From assembly GCF_003470205.1 (NCBI RefSeq), contig NZ_QWKP01000221.1, positions 1 through 64,000 of the forward strand: DNA of 64,000 bases, given 5' to 3'. Made by a program: the position numbers and the translations under genes. This document shows positions 19,726 through 28,234 of this stretch, piece by piece (position 1 is the stretch's first letter; each line of letters starts with the position of its first letter). This DNA comes from Cellulomonas rhizosphaerae. GTDB lineage: Bacteria; Actinomycetota; Actinomycetes; Actinomycetales; Cellulomonadaceae. Under the pieces are notes generated by a model that worked only from the letters and a program-made list of their open reading frames with translations, ran no database searches and was not told the DNA's origin.

Positions 19726-22023
19726 GTGACGGATCTTCAGACGTCCCGCCCCACCGGGATCCCGGTTCCCAGCGCCGACGGCCGCGCCGCCGAGCTGCTC
19801 GCGCAGATGACCCTCGAGGAGAAGCTCGCGCAGCTCGTCGGCTTCTGGGAGAAGGGCGACGGCGAGGCCGTCGCCCCGCTGCAGGGCGTGTTCGACGTCG
19901 AGCAGGGTCTCGACGAGGTCAGCCGGCACGGGCTCGGCCACCTCACGAGGCCGTACGGCACGCGGCCGGTGGACGCCGACGAGCGTGCGCGGTGGCTCTG
20001 GGGCCAGCAGCGCCGGCTGGTCCGTGAGACGCGGCTCGCCATCCCGGCGCTGGTGCACGAGGAGTGCCTCACCGGGCTGTCGGCCTGGCGGGCGGCGACG
20101 TTCCCGACGCCGCTCGCGTGGGGCGCGTCGTTCGACCCCGAGCTCGTGGCCGAGATGGGCGCCGCGGTCGGCGGCTCGATGCGCGCGCTCGGCATCCACC
20201 AGGGACTGGCGCCCGTGCTCGACGTGATCCGCGACCCGCGGTGGGGTCGGGTCGACGAGTGCATCTCGGAGGACCCGTACGTCGTCGGGACGCTCGGCAC
20301 CTCCTACGTGCGCGGCCTGCAGTCGGCCGGGGTGCACGCGACGCTCAAGCACTTCGTCGGGTACTCGGCCTCGCAGTCGGGCCGCAACTTCGCGCCCGTG
20401 CACGCCGGCCCGCGCGAGATCGCGGACGTGCTGCTGCCCCCGTTCGAGATGGCCGTCCTCGACGGCGGCGTCCGCTCCGTCATGCACTCCTACGCGGAGA
20501 TCGACGGCGTGCCCGTGGCCGCCAACGCCGAGCTCCTGACCGGCGTGCTCCGCGACCGGTGGGGCTTCGACGGGACCGTCGTCGCCGACTACTTCGGCGT
20601 CGCGTTCCTGCACCTGCTGCACGGCGTCGCGGCCGACCTGGGCGACGCCGCGGGCCAGGCGCTCGCGGCAGGCGTGGACATCGAGCTGCCGACGGGCGAC
20701 GCGTTCCTCGCGCCGCTCGCCGACGCGGTGCGCGCGGGCAGGGTCGACGAGGCGCTCGTCGACCGGGCCGTGCTGCGAGCGCTGCTGCAGAAGGCGGAGC
20801 TGGGCCTGCTCGACGCCACGTTCGACGACGAGCCGCCGACGGGCGTGGACCTCGACAGCCCCGAGCACCGCCGGATCGCGGCGCGGCTGGCCGAGGAGTC
20901 CGTCGTCCTGCTCTCCAACGACGGCACGCTGCCGCTCGCCGCACCGGGCCGCGTCGCGGTGATCGGGCCGAACGCGGACCGGTACGACGCGCTGTTCGGC
21001 TGCTACTCGTTCGTCAACCACGTCCTGGCGCACCACCCCGAGGCCGAGGTCGGCCTGGAGGTCCGGACCGTGCGTGAGGCGCTCGCCACCGAGCTGCCCA
21101 TGTCCTCGATCGTCTTCGAGCGCGGCTGCGCGGTCGACGACGACGACACGTCGGGCATCGCGGCGGCGGTCGACGCCGCCCGCGCGGCCGACGTGGCCGT
21201 GGTCGTCGTCGGCGACCACGCCGGGCTGTTCGGCCGGGGGACCGTGGGTGAGGGCTGCGACCGGGACGACCTCGAGCTGCCGGGCGTGCAGCGCGCGCTC
21301 GTCGACGCGGTCCTCGAGACCGGCACGCCCGTCGTGCTCGTGCTGCTCACCGGGCGGCCGTACGCGGTCGACTGGGCGCTGACCCGCGCGGCCGCCGTCG
21401 TCCAGGCGTTCTTCCCCGGCGAGGAGGGCGGCCCCGCGATCGCCGGCGTGCTCTCGGGTCGCGTCAACCCTTCCGGCCACCTGCCGGTCAGCCTGCCGCG
21501 GTCGGCCGGAGCGCAGCCCTACTCCTACCTGCACCCTGCGCTGGGCGGCGACGGCGACGTCACCAACCTCAGCTCCGTGCCCGCGCTGCCGTTCGGCCAC
21601 GGCCTCTCGTTCACGACGTTCGCGCACGACGAGCTCGTGGTGGAGCCCGGCGCCAGCACGGACGGCTCGATCCGCGCCTCGGTCCGCGTGACGAACACGG
21701 GCGACCGCGCCGGAGCCGACGTCGTCCAGCTCTACGGGCGTGACGTCGTGGCGAGCGTGACCCGGCCGGTCGCGCAGCTGCTCGGCTACCGCCGCGTGCA
21801 CCTCGAGCCGGGGCAGAGCGTGGTCGTCGACCTCGACGTGCCGACCACGCGCCTTGCGTTCACGGGGCGCGCGGGCGTGCGCGTCGTCGAGCCCGGGGAC
21901 GTGCAGCTGTGGGTCGGCCCGTCGTGCCTTGAGCGCGAGACCGAGGCGAGCGTGACCCTCGCGGGCGCTGTGCACGAGGTGGGCATCGCCGACGAGCGGT
22001 GGACCTTCACCGCGGTCCGCTGA
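19726..22023 (+). CDS. Cytosolic GH3 glycosidase (probable beta-xylosidase)
   Basis: A 765-residue family 3 glycoside hydrolase without signal peptide, so it acts on imported oligosaccharides. Domain order: TIM-barrel-like N domain (~25-330) with the KHF substrate loop near 208 and catalytic Asp288 in GTVVADYFG; alpha/beta sandwich (~345-560); and a C-terminal fibronectin III-like domain (VRVTNTGDRAGADVVQLY). The VADY context and the locus suit beta-xylosidase or bifunctional xylosidase/arabinosidase, but beta-glucosidase is not excluded. GTG 19726 follows AAGGAG at 19711. Last gene of the importer operon; tail to tail with lacI. Confidence 0.9.
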   Translation: MTDLQTSRPTGIPVPSADGRAAELLAQMTLEEKLAQLVGFWEKGDGEAVAPLQGVFDVEQGLDEVSRHGLGHLTRPYGTRPVDADERARWLWGQQRRLVRETRLAIPALVHEECLTGLSAWRAATFPTPLAWGASFDPELVAEMGAAVGGSMRALGIHQGLAPVLDVIRDPRWGRVDECISEDPYVVGTLGTSYVRGLQSAGVHATLKHFVGYSASQSGRNFAPVHAGPREIADVLLPPFEMAVLDGGVRSVMHSYAEIDGVPVAANAELLTGVLRDRWGFDGTVVADYFGVAFLHLLHGVAADLGDAAGQALAAGVDIELPTGDAFLAPLADAVRAGRVDEALVDRAVLRALLQKAELGLLDATFDDEPPTGVDLDSPEHRRIAARLAEESVVLLSNDGTLPLAAPGRVAVIGPNADRYDALFGCYSFVNHVLAHHPEAEVGLEVRTVREALATELPMSSIVFERGCAVDDDDTSGIAAAVDAARAADVAVVVVGDHAGLFGRGTVGEGCDRDDLELPGVQRALVDAVLETGTPVVLVLLTGRPYAVDWALTRAAAVVQAFFPGEEGGPAIAGVLSGRVNPSGHLPVSLPRSAGAQPYSYLHPALGGDGDVTNLSSVPALPFGHGLSFTTFAHDELVVEPGASTDGSIRASVRVTNTGDRAGADVVQLYGRDVVASVTRPVAQLLGYRRVHLEPGQSVVVDLDVPTTRLAFTGRAGVRVVEPGDVQLWVGPSCLERETEASVTLAGAVHEVGIADERWTFTAVR

Positions 22024-22038
22024 CCGCGGGTGCGGGAG

Positions 22039-23040
22039 TCAGATCCGGCGGCAGGACGCGCGCTCGACCATCGCGGTGGGCAGGCGCACGTGCGTCGACT
22101 CCGGCTCGCGGCCCTCGAGCAGCTCGACGAGCATGCGCAGGGCCGCGGCGCCGATGTCCTGCAGGGGCTGGTCGATGGTCGTGAGCGGCGGGTTGGCCAG
22201 CGCGGACTCGGGCACGTTGTCGAAGCCGATCACCGACACGTCGTCGGGCACGCGCAGGCCGAGCTCGTGCGCGACCTCCATGGTGCGGATGGCCGACAGG
22301 TCGTTCGCGGCGAAGATCGCGGTGGGGCGGTCGTCGAGCGTGAGGAGCTCGCGCGCGGGTGCCGTCGCGGTCTCCGGGCGGTAGCCGCCGACCCGGACCA
22401 GGTCCTCGTCGACCTCGACGCCCGCGGCGGCCATCGCCTGCCGGAAGCCGTCCTCGCGCAGCCGGGCCGACTCGAGGTCGGTGCGGCCGCCCAGGAGGGC
22501 GATGCGGCGGTGGCCCAAGCCGAGCAGGTACTCGGTGGCCAGGACCGCGCCCGCGAAGTTGTCGGAGTCGACCGTCGGGATGCCCGACGGGCCGGTGTGC
22601 GGGTCGACCGCGACCACGGGCACGCCGTTGGACGCGCCGACGACGGTCGGGGTCACGATGATCGCGCCGTCGATCAGCGTGCCGCCGAGGCGGGACAGCG
22701 AGCGCCGCTCCCAGCCGACCGCACCGCCCTTGTGGCCGCCCGAGTAGGCGAGCAGCTCGTAGCCGGTCGAGCCGATGGCCTCCGACGCGCCCTTGAGCAG
22801 CTCGGTGCTGAACGGCTCGAACTCCGCGACCAGGACGCCGATGACGTTGGTCTTGTGGCTGCGCAGGCTCTGCGCGCCGAGGCTGGTCTCGTAGCCGAGC
22901 TCGTCGATCACCGTGGAGACGCGCTCGAAGGTGGCCCGGGAGACGCCGTAGCGGCCGTTGACGACCTTGGAGACCGTCGCCACGGAGACGCCGGCAGCGC
23001 GCGCGACGTCTTCCATCTTCACTCGTCCGCCGGTCTCCAC
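22039..23040 (-). CDS. LacI-family transcriptional regulator of the xylan locus
   Basis: A 333-residue repressor with an N-terminal helix-turn-helix (VKMEDVARAAGVSVATVSKVVNGRYGVS, partly residues 8-35), a hinge helix (GAQSLRSHKTNVIGVLV) and a sugar-binding core ending FDNVPESALANPPLTTIDQP. It probably binds CGATAACGTTATCG palindromes, one of which lies only 20 bases upstream of its own start, and releases them on binding xylose or a xylo-oligosaccharide. Starts GTG 23040, GTG 23022 and ATG 23016 (MEDVARAAG) are all possible; I kept the longest. Confidence 0.9.
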   Translation of the reverse strand: METGGRVKMEDVARAAGVSVATVSKVVNGRYGVSRATFERVSTVIDELGYETSLGAQSLRSHKTNVIGVLVAEFEPFSTELLKGASEAIGSTGYELLAYSGGHKGGAVGWERRSLSRLGGTLIDGAIIVTPTVVGASNGVPVVAVDPHTGPSGIPTVDSDNFAGAVLATEYLLGLGHRRIALLGGRTDLESARLREDGFRQAMAAAGVEVDEDLVRVGGYRPETATAPARELLTLDDRPTAIFAANDLSAIRTMEVAHELGLRVPDDVSVIGFDNVPESALANPPLTTIDQPLQDIGAAALRMLVELLEGREPESTHVRLPTAMVERASCRRI

Positions 23041-23059
23041 GACCCGGAGCCTACCGTGC

Positions 23060-23073
23060 CGATAACGTTATCG
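23060..23073. promoter_or_regulatory. LacI-type operator between lacI and cytosolic GH10
   Basis: CGATAACGTTATCG, identical to the site at 16343-16356, followed by a further half-site ATAACGG. It lies between the divergent starts at 23040 and 23111 and can serve both, giving autoregulation of the LacI gene. Confidence 0.88.
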
Positions 23074-23110
23074 ATAACGGCTTTCGAACGACCAGGAAGA
23101 GGTGTCCCCC

Positions 23111-24358
23111 ATGACGTACGCGCATCGGCTCGGAACCTGCGAGGTGACCGTCCTGCGAGCGGACGGGACGCCGGCCGCCGGATGCCCCGTGACGGTCGAG
23201 CAGGTCCGGCACGCGTTCGGGTTCGGCAACATCGGGTTCGACCTGATCGCGCTCGCGAACGGTGAGGACCGCGCGCCCGACGGGGTGTTCGGCGGCGCGT
23301 CGGCCGAGCACGGCGCGCACCTCGCCGCCCTGTGGCTCGACCTGTTCGACACCGCGACGCTGCCGTTCTACTGGGCCGGCTACGAGCCCGTGCGCGGGAC
23401 GCCGGACACGGCCCGGCTGCAGCGCGCCGCGCGGTGGTTCGTCGAGCGCGGCGTGCGGGTCAAGGGCCACCCCCTCGTCTGGCACACGCTCACGCCGCCG
23501 TGGCTGTCCGCGGTTCCCGACGACGAGGTCGAGGAGGTGCTCCGGGCGCGCGTCACGCGCGAGGTCGGTGACTTCGCCGGGCTCGTCGACCAGTGGGACG
23601 CGATCAACGAGGTCGTGATCCTGCCGGTGTTCACCGCGGAGGAGAACGCCGTCACGCGCCTCGCTCAGCGCCTCGGGCGCGTGGAGATGGTGCGCCTCGC
23701 GTTCTCGTCGGCCCGCGCGGCCGACCCCACGGCGCGGCTCGTGCTCAACGACTTCGACCTCGGCCCCGACTACGAGCGCCTCGTCGAGGAGTGCCTGGCC
23801 GCCGGCATCGCGATCGACGCGATCGGGCTGCAGACCCACATGCACCAGGGCTACCGCGGCGAGGACCAGGTGCTGGCGATCGTCGACCGGTTCGCGCGTT
23901 TCGGCCTCCCGCTGCAGCTGACGGAGACCACCTTGCTGTCCGGCGACCTCATGCCCGCGCACATCGTCGACCTCAACGACTACCAGGTGCCCTCGTGGCC
24001 ATCGACGCCGGCGGGCGAGGCGCGGCAGGCCGATGAGGTCGTGCGGCACTACCGCTCGCTCGTCGGGCACCCGGCCGTCGAGTCGATCACCTACTGGGGG
24101 CTGACCGACGAGGGCAGCTGGCTCGGTGCGCCGGCAGGGCTCGTCCGCGCCGACGGGACGCCCAAGGCCGCGTACGACGCGCTGCACGGGCTGGTGCGCG
24201 GCGAGTGGTGGATGGCGCCGACCTCGATGCGGACCGACGAGGCGGGGCGGCTCGTCGTGCGCGGGTACGCGGGCGACTACCGGCTCACGGTCCCGCACGG
24301 CCCGACCGCCGACCTCGCGGTCACCGCCGCAGGCTCGTCGGCCACGCTCACCCTCTGA
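23111..24358 (+). CDS. Cytosolic GH10 endo-1,4-beta-xylanase
   Basis: A 415-residue GH10 enzyme without signal peptide. A ~35-residue N-terminal strand region (CEVTVLRADGTPAAGCPVTVEQ) precedes the barrel. Catalytic residues are Glu167 (acid/base, WDAINEVV) and Glu272 (nucleophile, QLTETTL), with substrate-binding VKGHPLVWHTLTPPW and YWGLTDEGSWLG. A ~60-residue beta-rich tail follows the barrel. It should shorten imported xylo-oligosaccharides in the cytosol, feeding the GH3 enzyme. ATG 23111 follows GAGG; GTG 23102 would add three residues. It is divergent from lacI over a shared operator. Confidence 0.92.
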   Translation: MTYAHRLGTCEVTVLRADGTPAAGCPVTVEQVRHAFGFGNIGFDLIALANGEDRAPDGVFGGASAEHGAHLAALWLDLFDTATLPFYWAGYEPVRGTPDTARLQRAARWFVERGVRVKGHPLVWHTLTPPWLSAVPDDEVEEVLRARVTREVGDFAGLVDQWDAINEVVILPVFTAEENAVTRLAQRLGRVEMVRLAFSSARAADPTARLVLNDFDLGPDYERLVEECLAAGIAIDAIGLQTHMHQGYRGEDQVLAIVDRFARFGLPLQLTETTLLSGDLMPAHIVDLNDYQVPSWPSTPAGEARQADEVVRHYRSLVGHPAVESITYWGLTDEGSWLGAPAGLVRADGTPKAAYDALHGLVRGEWWMAPTSMRTDEAGRLVVRGYAGDYRLTVPHGPTADLAVTAAGSSATLTL

Positions 24359-24429
24359 CCGGGACGAACCGGGCGCGCGCCGGCGGGGTCGCTGGCATCA
24401 TGGGGCGCACCGGACGGGGGAGGTCACGC

Positions 24430-24849
24430 GTGGGGCTCGCGGAGCAGCAGGAGCAGGTCGAGGTGGTGGTGCGCCGGTTCGCGGCGATCGCGCCGGCCGG
24501 CTGGGCACGCCTGGTCGGCAGCTGGGAGGCCACGGGGTCCGACGAGGTCACGCTCAACTGGATCACCACGGCCGTGGTGAACGGCGGCGACCGCTGGCTG
24601 TACGGCCAGGTCGGCTACGACGAGCCCCTGTACGACGCGGTCGCGCGGCTGAACCAGCTCTCCGCCGAGCCCGGCCCGCGCTGGACCACGCTCGACCTGA
24701 CGGTCGACGCGGACGGCTCGTTCCGGCTGACCCCCGGCTACGAGCCCCCCAAGCGCAGCCAGGGCATCCACGACGAGGAGTCGCTCGGGCGCTTCGAGCG
24801 GTACCTCGACACCTGGGTCGCCGAGCACGGCGCCGTCCCGGGGGCGTGA
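24430..24849 (+). CDS. Immunity-like protein with PAGW motif (YezG-like)
   Basis: A 139-residue soluble protein: an N-terminal helix (EQQEQVEVVVRRFAAIAPAGW), a beta-rich middle with alternating hydrophobic strands, and a C-terminal helix (LGRFERYLDTWVAEHG). The AIAPAGWARLV block is shared with the protein at 27140-27595 on the other side of the toxin-like gene. This layout resembles YezG/DUF600 immunity proteins of polymorphic toxin systems; the assignment is from pattern, not a database match. GTG 24430 follows GGGGGAGG with 6-base spacing. First gene of the toxin-like operon. Confidence 0.6.
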   Translation: MGLAEQQEQVEVVVRRFAAIAPAGWARLVGSWEATGSDEVTLNWITTAVVNGGDRWLYGQVGYDEPLYDAVARLNQLSAEPGPRWTTLDLTVDADGSFRLTPGYEPPKRSQGIHDEESLGRFERYLDTWVAEHGAVPGA

Positions 24850-24856
24850 GGTCCCC

Positions 24857-25150
24857 GTGGCCGACGAGATCCCCAACCCCTACCTGGCAGCGATCCGCAG
24901 CCGGCGCGGCCTGGCGGTCCCGGTGGCCGCGGACCTGCGGGACGACCTCGACGCGGTCGTGCGCGCGATGGACGCCGGCGCGTGGGTCAGCAGCGCCGCC
25001 GACGACTTCTACACCGACCTCACGGGCCACCGGCGCAGCGTGACCACGGCGTCCGACGGCGCGATCGCCACGTTCGACGACGCGATCCGCCGCCAGCCGG
25101 AGAAGGTCGAGCCCGGCGCGTGGCAGACCCGCTGGCGGAACCTGCGGTGA
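24857..25150 (+). CDS. Small WXG100-like protein preceding the toxin
   Basis: A 97-residue, mostly helical protein. The segment AMDAGAWVSSAADDFYTDLTGHRRSV near residues 37-62 has the W-x-S/G turn between two helices seen in WXG100/ESX-type proteins, although the glycine is replaced (WVS). It starts with GTG 7 bases after the previous stop and overlaps the toxin-like gene (GTGA). It is probably a secretion partner or adaptor for the large protein through a type VII-like route. That role is inferred only from position and helix pattern. Confidence 0.6.
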   Translation: MADEIPNPYLAAIRSRRGLAVPVAADLRDDLDAVVRAMDAGAWVSSAADDFYTDLTGHRRSVTTASDGAIATFDDAIRRQPEKVEPGAWQTRWRNLR

Positions 25151-27159
25151 GCGTCGCGTCGATCGACCTCGCGCAGATGGTCGCGCTCGTGCGCGCGCTC
25201 GAGGACGCGTCCCACGACGTGACGTCGCACGCGTCGTCGCTGCAGTCGGGGCTCGAGGGCGTGATGCTCGGCTCGGAGGACCTGCGCCGGCTCGACGCGG
25301 TGCGCTCGTGGATCGACGGGCAGCTGCCCGGGGTGCGGAGGCGGCTCGCGCTGGCCCGCCACATCGAGGCGCAGACCCCCGGGATCCAGGGGTACGTGCA
25401 GCTCGACGAGTCCACGCTGCCGACGACCACCCCGGCCGAGGCGCGCGAGCTCGCGGACCGCGCCGCGAAGCTCATCGACGAGTACGGCGACGGCGAGGAC
25501 CTGCCCGCCGAGCTCGTCGACCTGCTGACCCAGAACGGCTCCGACCCGTACTTCGCCTACCAGCTGGCGACGCACGTCTCGCCGGAGGACGTCGCCGACC
25601 TCGTGATCGACGCCTCGAGCACACGCCGGGTGCTCGCGCAGAACAGCTTGGGCTCGGACATCGACGACGTCGAGAAGTTCGACGAGGCGTACGAGGCGCT
25701 GCTCGACGGTCTGGGGACGACGTTCGGCACCGCGACGCAGGGGACCGGCGACCAGTCGCTGCCCGCCGGGTACGCCACGCAGTGGTCGTCGGCCATCACC
25801 GACGACAACCCGGCCACGCTCGGGCAGGCCAGCGCGCTCGGGCTGGTCCTCTCGCGCGGGACGTTCTCGGCCGACTTCATCACCACCGTCGCGAACGACG
25901 TCTACGACTACGAGCGCCAGGTCGACACGCGGGACATGTGGTACGAGCGCTCTCACTCGTTGGGCGAGCCGTTCGGTGCGGTCGACCCGGTGCAGGGTGA
26001 CGACGAGGGCGCCCCCACCGGGTACACCGACTACTACGACCCGTTGGCCGGGATCCTCGCGGCGGTCGGGCGGACGCCGGAGGCCGCGCACAGCCTGTTC
26101 GGCACCGGCGAGGTCATCACGATCGAGGGCGGCGGGAAGTCGGCGAGCGTCAACGGCTTCCTCGACTACGTGCTCGCGCGGCGGCGCTGGCCGGTCGACG
26201 ACGGCGCGGGCTCGAACGCCGCCATCGCCGCGGCGATCACGCCGTTCGAGGGCGGCGACACGATCAGCGCGGACATCGCGGCCGACGCACGCGAGGTCTT
26301 CGACATCAAGGCCGCGGAGATCGAGGAGCGTCGCAAGGACTCCAACCCGTTCTCCGACATCGGGCACCTCGTCTTCGACGGCCTGGGTCTCATCCCGGTG
26401 GTCGGGGAGCCGGCCGACGCGATCAACGCGATCTGGTACGCCGCCGAGGGCAACGCCGTCGACGCGGCCCTCTCGTCCGCCTCGCTCATCCCGTTCCTCG
26501 GGTGGGGAGCCGCGGGCGGCAAGTGGGCGCGACGCGCGCTGACCGCGGAGGACATCGCGACCTTCGCGGCGCGCGGCATCGACATCGACAAGCTCCGCTC
26601 CCTGGACGCGACCCTCGAGGTCGTCGCCAGGGCCGACGGGGTGCCGATCCCGCACCTGAAGTTCGACGACCTGGAGGCCTTCAACCGGGCCGCGAACGTG
26701 CCCCACCCGAACGCGATCTACGAGTACAAGGGCGTGGCGTGGGAGACCGACGCGCTCGGCCGCCCCAGCAGCGTCAGCGGGAAGCTCAACCTGGGCGACG
26801 GCGGCCGGAACAGCGACCTGACCGCGGAGATCGGCAAGGAGGGCCTCCCGCACGACATCGGGTTCCACCTCATCGCCGACTCGCTGGGTGGCCCGACCAA
26901 CCGGCTCAACGTGCTCCCGGGGAACGGCAAGCCGTACGACGGCCTGACGAACCTCAACCAGGGGCAGTGGGCGAGCATGGAGCGCAAGATCCGCAAGGCT
27001 CTGCGCGGTGAGACGCCCGGCAACGTCGAGATCCACATCGAGCCGATCTACTACGACACGAACGTCTCCACCCGCCCGAACGAATTCGTCGTCAATCTGA
27101 AGATCGACGGTGACACCTTCGAGTACGAATGGATCAACGATGCCCAACCACCCCGGTGA
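25147..27159 (+). CDS. Polymorphic-toxin-like protein with C-terminal DNA/RNA nuclease-like domain
   Basis: A 670-residue protein. Residues 1-~90 are helical and WXG/LXG-like (ASIDLAQMVALVRALEDAS), ~100-400 is a largely helical spacer, and ~403-460 is a hydrophobic pre-toxin stretch (FDGLGLIPVVGEPADAINA). The last ~120 residues resemble the Endonuclea_NS_2 non-specific nuclease fold: IGFHLIADSLGGPTNRLN with probable catalytic His574, then LNQGQWASMERKIRKAL and a RPNEFVVNLKIDG strand. The usual DRGH reads D570-I-G-F-H574 here. No signal peptide, so type VII-like export would be needed. The 3' end overlaps the immunity-like gene by 20 bases. Confidence 0.78.
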   Translation: MSVASIDLAQMVALVRALEDASHDVTSHASSLQSGLEGVMLGSEDLRRLDAVRSWIDGQLPGVRRRLALARHIEAQTPGIQGYVQLDESTLPTTTPAEARELADRAAKLIDEYGDGEDLPAELVDLLTQNGSDPYFAYQLATHVSPEDVADLVIDASSTRRVLAQNSLGSDIDDVEKFDEAYEALLDGLGTTFGTATQGTGDQSLPAGYATQWSSAITDDNPATLGQASALGLVLSRGTFSADFITTVANDVYDYERQVDTRDMWYERSHSLGEPFGAVDPVQGDDEGAPTGYTDYYDPLAGILAAVGRTPEAAHSLFGTGEVITIEGGGKSASVNGFLDYVLARRRWPVDDGAGSNAAIAAAITPFEGGDTISADIAADAREVFDIKAAEIEERRKDSNPFSDIGHLVFDGLGLIPVVGEPADAINAIWYAAEGNAVDAALSSASLIPFLGWGAAGGKWARRALTAEDIATFAARGIDIDKLRSLDATLEVVARADGVPIPHLKFDDLEAFNRAANVPHPNAIYEYKGVAWETDALGRPSSVSGKLNLGDGGRNSDLTAEIGKEGLPHDIGFHLIADSLGGPTNRLNVLPGNGKPYDGLTNLNQGQWASMERKIRKALRGETPGNVEIHIEPIYYDTNVSTRPNEFVVNLKIDGDTFEYEWINDAQPPR

Positions 27160-27595
27160 GAACGCGACCGTCACGCTCGACGGCGAGCAGCAGGCGCTCG
27201 TCGAGCAGATCGCCCGGAGCTACGCCGGCGCCGCCCCCGCGGGGTGGCTGCGCATCGTGTCGCGCCAGGAGTGCTCGGTCGCCGGGGACTCCGCCGGCAT
27301 CGCCAACGTGCGGGTCGTCATCGTCGAGACCGCGGACGGTCTGGAGCAGCAGGACTACCGCCCGCCGCGCGACCTGCACCGCCAGACCGGTGACCTGCTG
27401 CGCGGCCTCGCGGCCGCATCGCCGACCGGGGTGATCGTGTTCCTGCTGGTCGTCGACCGGGGCGGCAGCCACACCGTGACCGTGACGCAGGACGAGGCGC
27501 GCGTGCTGGTCGGGACGCGCGACGAGACGTCGTCCCGTCCGGTGCACGACTACCTCGAGCGGCACCGCGAGGAGCTCATCGCGCTGCTGGGCTGA
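27140..27595 (+). CDS. Putative cognate immunity protein (PAGW motif)
   Basis: A 151-residue soluble protein starting inside the toxin-like gene (20-base overlap), as expected for a cognate immunity gene. It shares with the 24430 protein a leading helix, the AAPAGWLRIV block and a C-terminal YLERH helix. The middle alternates strands (NVRVVIVETADG, GVIVFLLVVDRGG). ATG 27140 (MPNHPGENATVTL) is chosen over the longer frame starting at 27110. Neutralising activity is inferred from position and size. Confidence 0.65.
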   Translation: MPNHPGENATVTLDGEQQALVEQIARSYAGAAPAGWLRIVSRQECSVAGDSAGIANVRVVIVETADGLEQQDYRPPRDLHRQTGDLLRGLAAASPTGVIVFLLVVDRGGSHTVTVTQDEARVLVGTRDETSSRPVHDYLERHREELIALLG

Positions 27596-27625
27596 GTCGA
27601 CGCCTGCGGGTGACATGCTTTCGCC

Positions 27626-28234
27626 ATGTCCACCGAGGTGCCCCGAACCGGCTACGCGAAGGGGCGCGCCACGCGCGAGGACATCCTCGACGAGGCCATG
27701 AAGCTGTTCGGCGAGGTCGGCTACCGCACCGCGTCCCTGCGCGAGGTGGCCTCCCGCGTGGGCATCTCCCACCCGGGCCTCATGCACCACTTCGCGAACA
27801 AGGCCGTGCTGCTCGCGGCGGTGCTCGAGCGGCGCGACGAGATCGACGGGCTCGCCCTGCAGGCGGACCTCGACGAGGGGCTCGACTTCTTCGCGGCGCT
27901 CGCGCAGGTCGCCGCCCGGAACGCGTCGCGGCCCGGGATCGTCGAGCTGTTCGTCAACCTCTCGGCCGAGGCGACCGCGGTCGACCACCCCGCGCACGCC
28001 TACTTCCAGCGCCGCTACGCCGACCTGCTCGCGAAGGCGACCACGGCCTTCGTCGCGCTGCGGGATGCCGGGCGGCTGCGCGCCGACGTCGACCCGCGCA
28101 CCGCCGCGCGGCAGACGATCGCGACGATGGACGGGCTGCAGGTGCAGTGGCTGCTCGAGGTCGACGGTGGCGGCGAGCGCGTGGACATGTCCGCCGCGCT
28201 CGCCGCGCTGCACCACAGCTTCCTGGTCGGCTAG
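27626..28234 (+). CDS. TetR/AcrR-family regulator (GH3-linked)
   Basis: A 202-residue repressor with N-terminal helix-turn-helix YRTASLREVASRVGISHPGLMHHFANKAVL (partly residues 32-60) and an all-helical ligand domain. The C-terminal block MDGLQVQWLLEVDGG is nearly repeated in the TetR at 59040-59702, which is also next to a GH3 gene. It is tail to tail with the GH3 gene at 28231, the two stops sharing CTAG. The likely target is that GH3 gene, with a palindrome at 30519-30530 as candidate operator. Confidence 0.85.
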   Translation: MSTEVPRTGYAKGRATREDILDEAMKLFGEVGYRTASLREVASRVGISHPGLMHHFANKAVLLAAVLERRDEIDGLALQADLDEGLDFFAALAQVAARNASRPGIVELFVNLSAEATAVDHPAHAYFQRRYADLLAKATTAFVALRDAGRLRADVDPRTAARQTIATMDGLQVQWLLEVDGGGERVDMSAALAALHHSFLVG

